Shown in pieces: positions 1 through 8,626 of a DNA stretch of 64,000 bases. The translations under genes were made by a program, and so were the position numbers. Position 1 is the stretch's first letter; each line of letters begins with the position of its first letter. Below the pieces are notes generated by a model. The model made no database searches, had not been told where the DNA came from, and saw nothing but the letters and a program-made list of their open reading frames with translations. This DNA is from an uncultured Chitinophaga sp. (GTDB taxonomy: Bacteria > Bacteroidota > Bacteroidia > Chitinophagales > Chitinophagaceae). Location of the stretch: contig NZ_CABHOU010000076.1 of NCBI RefSeq assembly GCF_902168175.1, positions 124,001 through 188,000 on the forward strand, in the 5' to 3' direction.

Positions 1-1
1 T

Positions 2-208
2 ACACGCTATAAAAATAACCTGGCGATATGGGTTTTACTGAGTTCTATAGTTTTCGTAACCCTGATATTGCTCGTGCCGGCTATTCGCGGCATATTCGGC
101 CTGTCACCCCTGACGTTGCCTGAGTTCAGCATATGCACGGCTACCGCATTTGTATCCGTCATGTGGTTTGAAGTATATAAAATAATTAATAAAAGTAAGA
201 TCGCGTAA
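2..208 (+). CDS. C-terminal end of a cation-transporting P-type ATPase (partial)
   Basis: Only the last 68 codons are inside the window, so the 5' part lies upstream. The reading frame starting at base 2 is open to the TAA at 206-208 and encodes two hydrophobic stretches separated by a short loop. It ends with a WFEVYK segment followed by a basic tail. That pattern is typical of the last membrane helices of P2-type Ca2+/Mg2+-type ATPases (Cation_ATPase_C). The gene sits directly before the Hsp20/BON/PEP synthase stress island; a P-type ATPase (CtpF) is also part of the mycobacterial DosR regulon. The transported ion cannot be told from this fragment. Confidence 0.7.
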   Translation, partial: TRYKNNLAIWVLLSSIVFVTLILLVPAIRGIFGLSPLTLPEFSICTATAFVSVMWFEVYKIINKSKIA

Positions 209-231
209 CCGGAATAGGTTAGCTGTTCGCA

Positions 232-296
232 TGACAGTTTTCATACAGGTGGTTGATCATCGTTCTCCAACACCAGTAGCAGGGGCGGTATATTTG
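232..296 (+). promoter_or_regulatory. Tandem Crp/Fnr-like boxes and -7 element before the hsp20 gene
   Basis: Box TGACAGTTTTCA lies at 232-243 and a weaker box TGATCATCGTTC at 254-265, exactly 22 bases apart. A perfect Bacteroidota -7 element TATATTTG lies at 289-296, 24 bases after the end of the proximal box. This places the proximal box at about -41.5, the class II activator position. The same layout recurs across the island. Confidence 0.6.
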
Positions 297-333
297 AAGT
301 GTCAAATATATTTTCACCTAAAAACTTACGTAT

Positions 334-780
334 ATGTCACACAAATCATTAGCAAAAAGGGCAGAACATATTCCCGCAATGTGGAATGACTTCTTTAAAC
401 CTTTGAATGATCTTTTTGAAACAGACAACTTCCTCCCGAAACGGATGACAACGCCGGCTGTTAACGTTGCCGAAAGACCGGATGCATATGAATTATCCGT
501 CGGCGCCCCCGGGTTAAATAAAGACGATTTTAATATAGATGTTGAAGGGAACATGCTTACTATCAGTTGTGAAAAGGAGGAGAATAAGGAGGAGAAAGAT
601 AAGGGGTATACCCGTACAGAATATAGCTACAGTTCTTTCAGCCGGAGTTTCACGTTGCCGGATGAAGTATTGCAGGAAAAAATAGAGGCATCCTACCAGA
701 ACGGCGTGCTGCTCGTAAAGCTGCCCAAGAAGGAAGATGCCAGGAAAGCATTGATATCCAAACATATCGCAGTAAAGTAG
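334..780 (+). CDS. Hsp20/alpha-crystallin family small heat shock protein
   Basis: A 148-residue protein whose middle (about residues 38-135) is an alpha-crystallin domain. It includes the VNVAERPDAYELSV strand pair, the A-PGL motif and the late NGVLLVKLPK segment. The C-terminal HIAV is an I-x-V tail of the kind that docks subunits into oligomers. Small heat shock proteins bind unfolding proteins in the cytoplasm without ATP. A second Met at residue 16 (MWNDFF) is a possible alternative start. The gene has its own boxed promoter and a terminator directly downstream, so it is probably monocistronic. HspX of the DosR regulon is a functional parallel. Confidence 0.93.
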   Translation: MSHKSLAKRAEHIPAMWNDFFKPLNDLFETDNFLPKRMTTPAVNVAERPDAYELSVGAPGLNKDDFNIDVEGNMLTISCEKEENKEEKDKGYTRTEYSYSSFSRSFTLPDEVLQEKIEASYQNGVLLVKLPKKEDARKALISKHIAVK

Positions 781-800
781 GCATAGCTAACTATCGGCCG

Positions 801-826
801 GCCCCGTCATCTGGCGGGGCTTTTTT
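801..826 (+). terminator. Rho-independent terminator after hsp20
   Basis: GCCCCG (801-806) pairs with CGGGGC (815-820) across an 8-base loop and is followed at once by six T residues (821-826). It begins 21 bases after the hsp20 stop codon. Confidence 0.88.
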
Positions 827-833
827 ATGTCCG

Positions 834-898
834 TTATCACAATCAACTACCGGCGTGACGGCCATCATCCAGCACAGGCTTTCCTAATCTTAATTTGG
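834..898 (+). promoter_or_regulatory. Tandem Crp/Fnr-like boxes before the BON-ppsA operon
   Basis: TTATCACAATCA (834-845, one mismatch) and the perfect TGACGGCCATCA (856-867) are 22 bases apart. A TAATTTGG/TTAATTTG -7-like element starts at 890-891, 23-24 bases after the proximal box. Confidence 0.62.
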
Positions 899-965
899 TG
901 TTCACGCTATAATCCGGGGAAGACACCCGGTAATTTTTTTCCTCACTTTATAAATATCAATTATT

Positions 966-1637
966 ATGAAAACAGATATCAAACTCCAGGAAGATGTAAT
1001 GGAGCAACTCAGGTGGGAACCTTCGCTGAATTCAGCGGAGATAGGTGTTGCCGCTACAAATGGCGTAATTACCCTGTCCGGCAAGGTAGACTCCTACTAT
1101 AAGAAAATAATAGCCGAAAAGGTGGTGAGAAGGGTAAGCGGTGTCAAAGCTGTTGCCGAAGACATAGTCGTAGGATTATCACCTTTTGATCAGAAAACGG
1201 ATACAGATCTCGCCGAATCGGTTGTGCATACTTTTAAATGGGACAATGCGGTGCCTGACGAAAAAATTAGTGTGAAAGTGGAAGATGGTGTGGTGTCGTT
1301 ATATGGGGAGGTCATGTTTGAGTACCAGCGTACGGCGGCTCAGAACGATGTGCAAAAACTGGTGGGAGTAGTGAGGGTCAATAACTTTTTAACCGTTGAA
1401 AAGCAGCCCACACCTTATGATGTAAAACGGAAAATTATGGCGGCCTTTCATCGCAGTGCAACAATAGATGCAAATCGTATTTCAGCAGAGGTATCCGGTA
1501 ATAAGGTAACGCTTACAGGTATGGTAAGGTCTTTAGCCGAAGCTGATGATGCCATCGACGCTGCCTGGGCGGCGCCTGGTATTGAGGCAGTAGAAAACCT
1601 GCTGACACTGGAAGAAGGGGAGTTGGTGTATCAATAA
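966..1637 (+). CDS. Triple BON-domain protein, OsmY-like
   Basis: A 223-residue soluble protein made of three successive BON repeats (about residues 5-70, 78-143 and 150-215). Each has the pattern of a short helix, a VxNGVVTLSG-type strand turn, and a helix ending in V-x-G-V-x-x-V. BON domains are thought to bind phospholipid or other surfaces, and OsmY-type proteins are induced by osmotic and stationary-phase stress. No signal peptide is visible, unlike E. coli OsmY, so it may be cytoplasmic. PEP synthase follows after 37 bases and probably shares the transcript. A paralogue of the same architecture lies at 8627-9280. Confidence 0.85.
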   Translation: MKTDIKLQEDVMEQLRWEPSLNSAEIGVAATNGVITLSGKVDSYYKKIIAEKVVRRVSGVKAVAEDIVVGLSPFDQKTDTDLAESVVHTFKWDNAVPDEKISVKVEDGVVSLYGEVMFEYQRTAAQNDVQKLVGVVRVNNFLTVEKQPTPYDVKRKIMAAFHRSATIDANRISAEVSGNKVTLTGMVRSLAEADDAIDAAWAAPGIEAVENLLTLEEGELVYQ

Positions 1638-1674
1638 CAATATCGTCTATTATTTACAGTTAAAACAAATTGTT

Positions 1675-4065
1675 ATGAAGGAGTATATCAGGCTTTTCCG
1701 GAATATCCGTATTGGCGATGTGCCTTCGGTGGGCGGTAAAAACGCCTCCCTGGGCGAAATGGTATCCGGACTGTCAAACCTGGGCATCACGGTGCCAGAC
1801 GGATATGCAGTTACCGCGGAGGCATTTCGGGAGTTCATTCAGTATAATGCATTGGAAGAAGCTTTGCGCCGGTTGATGCAATCTCTTGATAAAACAGATT
1901 ACGGCAACCTCAACCAGGTTGGGGCAAGGGCAAGAGAGTTGATGCTCGACGCGATTATGCCAGGTAGCATAGAGGATGCTATCATTAAGGCTTACAGGGA
2001 GCTTGCTGGAGGGCTTCCGTTGAGAGTAGCCGTACGCAGCAGTGCTACCGCAGAGGATTTGCCGCAGGCCAGTTTTGCCGGTCAGCATGATTCTTTTCTG
2101 AATATTGCAGGTGAGTTGGAGCTTGTGAAAGCAGTACAGCATTGCTTTGCATCACTGTATACGAATCGCGCCATTAAATATCGCGAGGATCAGGGATTTG
2201 AGCACGATAAAATTGCTATTTCCGTAGGGGTGCAAAAGATGGTACATGCCGACACCGGTTGTTCCGGTATTTGTTTTACACTTGAACCAGAAACAGGCTT
2301 CCGTGATATCATTCATATATCCGGTGGCTGGGGGCTCGGCGAAAACATTGTACAGGGCAACATAACGCCTGATGAGTTCTATTTATTTAAGCCTGCATTG
2401 CTTCAGGGTAAAAAGGCTATTGTTCAGAAAAAACTCGGAGCGAAGGAAAAAACGATGTGTTATGCGGAGGATGGAACGAAAAGGCCTGTCATCAACATAC
2501 AAACGCCGGAGGAAAAGAGAAGCGTGTTTGTACTGTCCGACGGGGAGGTGACACAATTGGCCAACTGGGCCCGGATAATTGAGCAGCACTACCAGCTACC
2601 TATGGATATAGAGTGGGCAAAAGATGGCGATACGAATGAGTTGTTTATTCTGCAGGCAAGGCCGGAAACTGTTCATGCCCGTAAACAGGACCCGGTATTC
2701 AGCGTATATAGTATACTGGAGAAAGGGGAGTGCCTCGCTGAGGGGGAAGCGGTAGGTGAAAAGATCGTATGCGGTGTTGCACGCCTGCTATCGTCGCCCG
2801 ACGATGCCGGCAGGTTACAACCAGGAGAAATCATCGTTACCGATCTTACCAGCCCCGACTGGGACCCTTTACTTAAAAAGTCCGCCGGTATCGTTACTAA
2901 TAAAGGAGGGCGTACCAGCCACGCATCGATCGTTGCCCGTGAACTCGGTGTGCCAGCCGTAGTGGGTACCGGTGATGCTACCGCCGCCATAAAAGACGGG
3001 GAACTGATTACGGTTTCCTGTTGCGAAGGCAAGATGGGACACGTTTATCGCGGTAAGGCTGAAATTGTGGAACGAAAGGCGGATATCCGCAATATCCGTA
3101 TGCCCGAAGGAACAGAGGTGATGTTGATCGCCGCCGATCCCGGCCAGGCTTTTCAGTTATCTTTTTACCCCAATGATGGTGTCGGACTAATGCGCATGGA
3201 ATTTATCATCACTCATATGCTGGGCATACACCCGATGGCGCTGGTAAAATATGATGAACTGACAGATGCTGCGGTAAAGGCAAAAATCGATACGCTTACC
3301 CGGCACTACGATCACAAGGAGCAGTATTTTGTTGACAGGCTTTCCCAGGGAATAGCCACGATGGCCGCCGCATTTTATCCTAAGGATGTGATCGTCCGGT
3401 TTAGTGATTTTAAAACAAATGAGTATGCCAGCCTTACCGGCGGGCAATATTTTGAGCCGCGGGAAGAAAACCCCATGCTGGGATTCCGGGGCGCCAGCCG
3501 CTATTACAATGAACGGTATAAACCTGCTTTCGGGCTAGAGTGCGCTGCTATCAAAGTGGTACGGGAAGAGATGGGCCTCAGTAATGTTAAAGTGATGGTG
3601 CCTTTTTGCCGTACCGTTGAAGAAGGCCGGAAGGTACTCGATACGATGAAGGAGTTTGGGCTTGACCGCGAAAAAGATACCTCCCTGCAGGTTTACGTAA
3701 TGGTGGAAATCCCTTCTAATGTTCTGCAGGCCGAAGCTTTTGCCGCCATTTTTGATGGCTTCTCCATTGGAAGCAACGACCTCACTCAACTTACGCTGGG
3801 CATTGACCGTGACTCAGAAATTGTATCGGGCCTGTTTAATGAACAGCATGCCGCAGCAAAACAAATGGTGAGTATGGCTATTCAGAAGGCAAGGGCTACC
3901 GGAACGCCCGTAGGTTTATGTGGGCAGGCGCCAAGCGACTTCCCGGAGTATGCACGTTTCCTGGTGGAAGCGGGTATCAACAGCATCGCTTTTACTGCCG
4001 ACGCGATTTTTAAAGGAATTGAAAACGTCATTGCTGCCGAGCAGAAGATGGAAGTAGTATTCTGA
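1675..4065 (+). CDS. ppsA: Phosphoenolpyruvate synthase (pyruvate, water dikinase)
   Basis: A 796-residue protein with the full PEP synthase layout. An N-terminal ATP-binding domain (about 1-340) includes the VAVRSSATAEDLPQASFAGQ region. A swivelling phosphohistidine domain carries GGRTSHAS, with His at about residue 416. A C-terminal PEP/pyruvate-binding barrel ends with GLCGQAPS, with the catalytic Cys at about 749. It converts pyruvate and ATP to PEP, AMP and phosphate for gluconeogenesis. The start fits the family and lies 37 bases after the BON gene. It probably belongs to the boxed operon starting near 966. Its neighbour on the opposite strand is a phosphofructokinase, so opposite directions of central metabolism are encoded side by side. 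Confidence 0.95.
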   Translation: MKEYIRLFRNIRIGDVPSVGGKNASLGEMVSGLSNLGITVPDGYAVTAEAFREFIQYNALEEALRRLMQSLDKTDYGNLNQVGARARELMLDAIMPGSIEDAIIKAYRELAGGLPLRVAVRSSATAEDLPQASFAGQHDSFLNIAGELELVKAVQHCFASLYTNRAIKYREDQGFEHDKIAISVGVQKMVHADTGCSGICFTLEPETGFRDIIHISGGWGLGENIVQGNITPDEFYLFKPALLQGKKAIVQKKLGAKEKTMCYAEDGTKRPVINIQTPEEKRSVFVLSDGEVTQLANWARIIEQHYQLPMDIEWAKDGDTNELFILQARPETVHARKQDPVFSVYSILEKGECLAEGEAVGEKIVCGVARLLSSPDDAGRLQPGEIIVTDLTSPDWDPLLKKSAGIVTNKGGRTSHASIVARELGVPAVVGTGDATAAIKDGELITVSCCEGKMGHVYRGKAEIVERKADIRNIRMPEGTEVMLIAADPGQAFQLSFYPNDGVGLMRMEFIITHMLGIHPMALVKYDELTDAAVKAKIDTLTRHYDHKEQYFVDRLSQGIATMAAAFYPKDVIVRFSDFKTNEYASLTGGQYFEPREENPMLGFRGASRYYNERYKPAFGLECAAIKVVREEMGLSNVKVMVPFCRTVEEGRKVLDTMKEFGLDREKDTSLQVYVMVEIPSNVLQAEAFAAIFDGFSIGSNDLTQLTLGIDRDSEIVSGLFNEQHAAAKQMVSMAIQKARATGTPVGLCGQAPSDFPEYARFLVEAGINSIAFTADAIFKGIENVIAAEQKMEVVF

Positions 4066-4082
4066 GATGGGCGACCACCTAA

Positions 4083-4111
4083 AAGCCGGGTAGCTTCGCA
4101 GCTCCCGGCTT
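4083..4111. terminator. Bidirectional terminator between ppsA and pfkB
   Basis: AAGCCGGG (4083-4090) pairs with CCCGGCTT (4104-4111), and the inner AGCT/AGCT arms around TCGC extend the stem. It lies between convergent genes. The T-rich run is short (TCTTCTTA). Confidence 0.75.
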
Positions 4112-4159
4112 CTTCTTATAAGCAGGTTTTGTCAGTTTTATGTTGATGTGAATTACAGA

Positions 4160-5101
4160 TTATACCTGAACTGCATGGTCTGTTTTAATCTGTTCATATA
4201 GCTTCGTTACATCTGCTTTTTTAAACAGCTGAGTACCGGCATTTAATGTGGCGGCAGTGCCACAGGCAACACCGAACTGAAGGACTTCCTGCCAGCTCTT
4301 TTCCTGTTGTAACATCCAGGTTATTCCGGCTACCATACTATCTCCGGCTCCGGAGGTACTTATTCTTTTCGCTGCAGGCGCACATATTGCGTAATGAGTG
4401 TCCCGGGTCGTAAGTAATGCGCCTGCCGCGCCCATCGATACGACCACTACCTCACATCTGTACCGGTGCAGGACTTTCCTGGCTGCTTTCAGTACGGTGG
4501 GCATTGTGGCGCAGCTGTGACCTGTGAGCGCTTGTAATTCGGATAAATTGGGCTTGATCATGAAAAGACCTGCTTTCAGGGCGAGTGTCAGCGGTTCGCC
4601 GGAAGTATCGAGTATCAGCCTGGCGCCACGTTTATTTGCGATTTGTGCAACAGTAGCGTAAAAGTCTGCAGGAATACCGGTAGGAAGGCTACCGCTGGCT
4701 ACAATAACCGAGGGGAACGGGTCCATTGCTTTCAGCGCGTGCAGGCAGGCTGCAACAGCGCGTGCGGGCAATTCTTCACCAGGCATAATGAAACGATATT
4801 GAGCCCTTGTAACATTTTCTGTAATGTTAAAAGACTCTCGTGTGTTGTTCCCGGAGGAAATGGCCGTATAGGGAATTTGTTTGGCAGTCAGTAATTGCTT
4901 TAGTAGTCTGCCATTTCCTCCGCCTGCCGGAAACAGGGCGTGACTGTCTTCCCCCAGTTCTTTCAATGCCTTACTTACATTGATGCCTCCGCCGCCGGCT
5001 TCGGTATAGATGTTACTGCACCGCAGTTTTTTCTCCGGGACCAGGCGGTCCACAGCGGAACTCTTATCCACGGTGGGGTTCATGGTAATGGTGACTATCA
5101 T
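4160..5101 (-). CDS. pfkB: 6-phosphofructokinase, Pfk-2 (PfkB) type
   Basis: A 313-residue PfkB-family sugar kinase. It shows the N-terminal glycine motif AGGGGINVSKAL (about 35-46) and the catalytic GAGDS motif with Asp at about 254. Its similarity to E. coli Pfk-2 runs through most of the length (for example FPAGGGNG, RFIMPGEEL, GTAATLNAGT), which favours fructose-6-phosphate over fructose-1-phosphate or tagatose-6-phosphate as substrate. The start codon overlaps the stop of the upstream flavodoxin gene in an ATGA, showing tight coupling. The unit probably begins at the USP gene near 6489. In Mycobacterium a pfkB (Rv2029c) is likewise linked to USPs and Hsp20. Confidence 0.87.
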   Translation of the reverse strand: MIVTITMNPTVDKSSAVDRLVPEKKLRCSNIYTEAGGGGINVSKALKELGEDSHALFPAGGGNGRLLKQLLTAKQIPYTAISSGNNTRESFNITENVTRAQYRFIMPGEELPARAVAACLHALKAMDPFPSVIVASGSLPTGIPADFYATVAQIANKRGARLILDTSGEPLTLALKAGLFMIKPNLSELQALTGHSCATMPTVLKAARKVLHRYRCEVVVVSMGAAGALLTTRDTHYAICAPAAKRISTSGAGDSMVAGITWMLQQEKSWQEVLQFGVACGTAATLNAGTQLFKKADVTKLYEQIKTDHAVQV

Positions 5102-5643
5102 ATGGTGGGAACTGAGGTAATTACAAATGGGGAGTTTAACATCGTTTCCTGTCTGATAAGCGTCAGAAGGGGGGCGAGGTGTTCCTGCTTCACGTCATCG
5201 TAATCTGTTGTATGAAGTTTTTCGCCGCTTAACCTTGCCATTAAGGCACCGGCCTGTAGCATAAACTTATCTCTCCACCGCAGCTTGGCGTAAAGAAGTC
5301 GGCCAGGAAGGAATATGCGACGGCGAATATCCCATAAACTGACCGGTACATTGTCGCGGTAATACTGCTCCTGCTTATCGGTTTCGTTAGCAGGGGTGCC
5401 ACAAACAATATACAGGTAAACTTTTTTCCCGGCGAGTTTGCCTTTGTTTTCTTCCAGCCAGCTCTTTATCTGGAATTGCCCGATGTAGATGCTGGTACCC
5501 AGGATCACGTAATCCGCATCTGCCAGGTCTTCGGCCGTTTCTGTGCCCGCCTCGCGTATTGTAAGCTGTAGTGCCTCCGAAAGCCAGAGCGCATATTGCC
5601 TGGCGGCGCCATACTTGCTTTTATAAAGGATTATACCCAACAT
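5098..5643 (-). CDS. Flavodoxin-domain protein (HemG-like)
   Basis: A 181-residue protein that opens with GIILYKSKYGAARQYA, the FMN phosphate-binding loop pattern of flavodoxins of the protoporphyrinogen-oxidase (HemG) type. A later TSIYIGQF segment matches the second FMN loop. The likely role is cytoplasmic one- or two-electron transfer with bound FMN. The partner is unknown, and a haem biosynthesis role is possible but unproven. It overlaps pfkB by four bases and follows the USP gene by 9 bases, so the three are probably one transcript. Confidence 0.78.
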   Translation of the reverse strand: MLGIILYKSKYGAARQYALWLSEALQLTIREAGTETAEDLADADYVILGTSIYIGQFQIKSWLEENKGKLAGKKVYLYIVCGTPANETDKQEQYYRDNVPVSLWDIRRRIFLPGRLLYAKLRWRDKFMLQAGALMARLSGEKLHTTDYDDVKQEHLAPLLTLIRQETMLNSPFVITSVPTI

Positions 5644-5652
5644 AAATTTTTT

Positions 5653-6489
5653 TTAAGGATGTGTGATAAATAAAGGCGTGCGAAGTGTTCTTAGAATGCT
5701 GTCTGTTTCACTACGGTGGAAGAAACGTGAAAGAGCATTTCTGCCATAAGCGCCGAAGGTAACCAGGCAATCGCGCCGGTGTTCCAGCATAGAAAGGAAG
5801 GCAGAAGAGGGATTTCCTTCCAGAATTGTATAGGTAATATTGTCGTATTGAGGTTCGAGGTAGGCCTTCAGAGATGCCAGTTTAGGTATTTTACCCTTTC
5901 CGTCTTCATCTGCATATACTACCTGCACAGGCATATCCCAGTAATCAGGAAATAATTCTGTAAAACGGCGGATGGCATACATCGATGAGGCCGAACCATT
6001 ATAGGAAAAAATCAGTTCCTGTATCCTTAACGGCTCTTCCGGTATAACCATCACCGGGCATTCAGCCTTAATCAAAGCGTCCATCACAAATTGAGGAGGG
6101 TTTGTATCTTCCAACATGGCAAACGAAGTATCGTGGTTGATCAGCAGCAGGTCGGCAAACCTGCTCTCCGCTATTACTTCATCAGAAGGCCAGCCAGTAG
6201 CCTCCCGGATCTTAATCTCTTTATCGGACCTGGCGCACATCGCTTTGAGTGCTGGCAGCTGCTCGTTCTTCATGCGATCCCTCAATGCAAGCCCTTCAGC
6301 CGCAATCCGTTCGGGGTCTGTATAGTTAGCTTCGGCATAAGTGTTAGCCAGTCTTACACCATAACCGGAAATGTCTTCTAAAAACAAGATCGTGAGTTCG
6401 CCACCGGTCTGCCGGGCAATATAACTGAATCCGTCGAGCTGTGTTTCTGAAAACTGCATAGCATCAATGGCCGCAATAATTCTTTTCAT
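5653..6489 (-). CDS. Tandem-domain universal stress protein
   Basis: About 278 residues from the Met at 6489 (MKRIIAAIDAMQFS), chosen because the paralogues start in the same way. The longer open frame to 6552 would swallow the promoter boxes. Two UspA folds lie in tandem (about 1-140 and 150-278). Neither carries an intact G-2x-G-9x-G-S/T ATP motif: the second has GAYGRNALSRFFHRS, with Arg in place of the last Gly. ATP binding is therefore doubtful. It leads an operon with the flavodoxin and pfkB. Confidence 0.85.
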   Translation of the reverse strand: MKRIIAAIDAMQFSETQLDGFSYIARQTGGELTILFLEDISGYGVRLANTYAEANYTDPERIAAEGLALRDRMKNEQLPALKAMCARSDKEIKIREATGWPSDEVIAESRFADLLLINHDTSFAMLEDTNPPQFVMDALIKAECPVMVIPEEPLRIQELIFSYNGSASSMYAIRRFTELFPDYWDMPVQVVYADEDGKGKIPKLASLKAYLEPQYDNITYTILEGNPSSAFLSMLEHRRDCLVTFGAYGRNALSRFFHRSETDSILRTLRTPLFITHP

Positions 6490-6508
6490 GGAATGAACTT
6501 TTATTTGT

Positions 6509-6573
6509 TCAAGATAAAGTGTGTCATACCTCTTATAGATGACCAGTTTCAAAAGGAGGGATGATTGTTGTCA
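6509..6573 (-). promoter_or_regulatory. Tandem Crp/Fnr-like boxes before the USP-flavodoxin-pfkB operon
   Basis: On the minus strand, box TGATTGTTGTCA (6562-6573, perfect) lies 22 bases upstream of TGACCAGTTTCA (6540-6551, one mismatch). A TATCTTGA -7-like element (6516-6509) starts 24 bases beyond the proximal box. Confidence 0.65.
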
Positions 6574-6611
6574 TCGATGAGCAGCCAATTTCATGCTGTT
6601 AAAAGAACTGG

Positions 6612-7436
6612 TTACCGGTGTGTAATAAATATCGGTATGGCGTGGTCCCTGATCACATCTGCAACGAAACTCTTTGAAAAATAGAGGGAAAGGCGGGAAC
6701 GGCCATATGCACCGCAAACCAGCAGGGGATCTTTGATATCGTGGATCCAGGTATCAAAATATCTTGCGGGATCGGCTTCCAGTACTTCTATGGTCAGATC
6801 GGGGAAATGTCGTGCCGAGAGTTCTTTAATATAGTCTGCATCGGGTAACTGTGGATTTTTGGAGTCGGTACCATACAATAGTATCGTTTTAAGTGAACAT
6901 AGATGGGGGAGAAGCGCAGCAAATTGTTTGATGGCATAAACGGAGTCTTCACTCCCGTCGAAAGTAAGCACAATGCTTTCCGGGAACCTGAATTTCTCTG
7001 GTGTGATCAGTACCGGACATTCCGCGTTATGCAGTGTTTCCAGCAAATAGTCATTGGGTTTGTCGGTACCAAGGTTGGCGTAAAAAGATTCATTACCCAG
7101 GATAAGTAAGTCTGCATAACGTGTTTCTTTCTGTAATGCTGCCATGGAAAAATCGAGTGATTCCCGGTGTACCCTGTATTCAATTCCGTTTCGTATACAA
7201 TCGTTTTCAAATTGGTCTACTGTTTTCTCCACCGCTTCACGGCTGTAGGCTTCCAGCATCGGCACATATCCCGCTCCCATGTTTGCATAAGAAAATTCAG
7301 CCAGGTCGGGTAAGTCAAGCTGTGGCAAAAAAACGCCTGTCAGCAATACAGGTTCCAGTTCATTAAGGCGCATGCCCAGTTCAAAGGCCCCCGGCGAATA
7401 ACTGGCGCCATCAAATGCAATTATGATCTTTTTCAT
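6612..7436 (-). CDS. Tandem-domain universal stress protein
   Basis: A 274-residue protein starting MKKIIIAFDGASYS, with two UspA folds. It has the same divergent architecture as its neighbours: the second domain reads VCGAYGRSRLSLYFSKS, so the terminal Gly of the ATP loop is replaced by Lys. It ends with the shared IFITH tail. It starts 35 bases after the next USP gene (7472-8302) on the same strand and is probably co-transcribed with it. The intergenic stretch to the following operon (6490-6611) holds that operon's boxes. Confidence 0.85.
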   Translation of the reverse strand: MKKIIIAFDGASYSPGAFELGMRLNELEPVLLTGVFLPQLDLPDLAEFSYANMGAGYVPMLEAYSREAVEKTVDQFENDCIRNGIEYRVHRESLDFSMAALQKETRYADLLILGNESFYANLGTDKPNDYLLETLHNAECPVLITPEKFRFPESIVLTFDGSEDSVYAIKQFAALLPHLCSLKTILLYGTDSKNPQLPDADYIKELSARHFPDLTIEVLEADPARYFDTWIHDIKDPLLVCGAYGRSRLSLYFSKSFVADVIRDHAIPIFITHR

Positions 7437-7471
7437 GTCAGGTAAATTTTTACGGTAATAAGGTGATTTAA

Positions 7472-8302
7472 TTATTTGTGCGCGATGAAAACCGGCTGGT
7501 CTGCGAATTGTAAAACAGGTATCGCATGGCTTGGGAATAATGTTCCGGAAATAGTGTTCCGCCCAAAAGCGCCCATTACGATCAGGCTGCGCTTTTTACC
7601 TATCAGGTACTCGAGCAGTCGGTTGTTGACGCGGGAATCTTCCAGGTGCAGGAATTGTACATGTGAGTAGTGTATATTCAGCCATTCTTTCAAATCGCTG
7701 ATATGCCCTCCCGCAGGTTCATCCGGTGCCGTAACACAAACTGCTGTTACCTGGAGTTCGCAAAGTTCGGGGAACAGGTAGGTAAACTGACGCATTGCAT
7801 ACACACTGGAAGAGGATCCGTCGAATGTGAACACTATTTCATCTACTCCTTCAAATTCGAAAGGTGCCGTTATAACCGGACATTCCGCACCCGACATAAC
7901 GCTCCTCAGGAAATCGGATGGCGCATTTTCCTGTTTCCCGGTAAAAGAAAGGCCTGGATCTGCAATGATCAGGTCTGCATAACGGCTTGCCCTGATCAGG
8001 GCTCTTACCGGTACATCTGTGTCCAATTGCACCGTGCAGTTTGCCTCACGGCTTTCACAGGCGCGTTTAAAGTCCAACACCGCCTTTTCTGTAGTAATGG
8101 TCCGTTGATTGGCCTGGCGGGTGTATGGATGCTCATTTGCGGTGACTGCCACCGTTGTTTCTTCGGCTAGAATAGCGTCGTGTTCACTTGACAGGAAAAT
8201 GCCGGTTAAAGTTGAGTGTGTCAGCTTAGAAACGTAACAGGCAAAATCAAGCCGGTGAGCATTTTGTGTGGCAGCATCGGCCACAAATAATATCTTTTTC
8301 AT
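7472..8302 (-). CDS. Tandem-domain universal stress protein
   Basis: A 276-residue protein starting MKKILFVADAATQNAHR. Two UspA folds are present, the second with VMGAFGRNTIS followed by a shortened, altered loop (GTLFPSHA) instead of the canonical ATP-binding end. It has a C-terminal FIAHK tail like the other paralogues. It is the first gene of a two-USP unit transcribed leftwards from a 324-base divergent region shared with the BON gene at 8627. Confidence 0.84.
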   Translation of the reverse strand: MKKILFVADAATQNAHRLDFACYVSKLTHSTLTGIFLSSEHDAILAEETTVAVTANEHPYTRQANQRTITTEKAVLDFKRACESREANCTVQLDTDVPVRALIRASRYADLIIADPGLSFTGKQENAPSDFLRSVMSGAECPVITAPFEFEGVDEIVFTFDGSSSSVYAMRQFTYLFPELCELQVTAVCVTAPDEPAGGHISDLKEWLNIHYSHVQFLHLEDSRVNNRLLEYLIGKKRSLIVMGAFGRNTISGTLFPSHAIPVLQFADQPVFIAHK

Positions 8303-8342
8303 ATCATTTTAATTTTTATTAGAAAACGAAGCCAGCCTTTAA

Positions 8343-8354
8343 TGATGGCTTTCA
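8343..8354 (-). promoter_or_regulatory. Crp/Fnr-like box before the two-USP unit
   Basis: TGATGGCTTTCA (one mismatch to TGAYNNNNRTCA) lies 40 bases before the ATG at 8302. No convincing -7 element sits at the usual distance; the best candidate is an AT-rich TAAAAATT from 8318. The 8303-8626 gap has no gene and holds this box plus those for 8627. Confidence 0.4.
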
Positions 8355-8452
8355 TTGGAGTGGGCTCACCTGGTATTGAATAAACTGTTGGAGAGCCATG
8401 CTTCTGCTTTGTAGTGTCATACTAAATTATGGCCCTGGGCACCGTTTCTGAA

Positions 8453-8572
8453 TGACGGCGCTCAAACGCCTGGTTAATTGTCGTCATCAGCCTGCCTGTC
8501 CCGCGGATATCCAGTGTCATGCCAGGGGGTAATGGCTGTCAGCTGGTCGCGGTATAGGGTGTGTTACTTTTG
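8453..8572 (+). promoter_or_regulatory. Multiple Crp/Fnr-like boxes before the BON-PNPOx operon
   Basis: TGACGGCGCTCA (8453-8464) and TAATTGTCGTCA (8475-8486) are 22 bases apart. A second pair, TATCCAGTGTCA (8508-8519, degenerate) and TAATGGCTGTCA (8530-8541), is also 22 apart. A perfect -7 element TACTTTTG (8565-8572) starts 24 bases after the last box. Confidence 0.6.
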
Positions 8573-8626
8573 GATCAGGCGCGAGAGCAAAACAGCTACG
8601 CTTTTTAACAATGAAATGGTTGATGT

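Noticed and set aside
827..1102. A 91-codon open frame overlapping the boxed promoter and start of the first BON gene
   Set aside because: It crosses the promoter and the correct BON start in another frame. No ribosome-binding or family support is seen.
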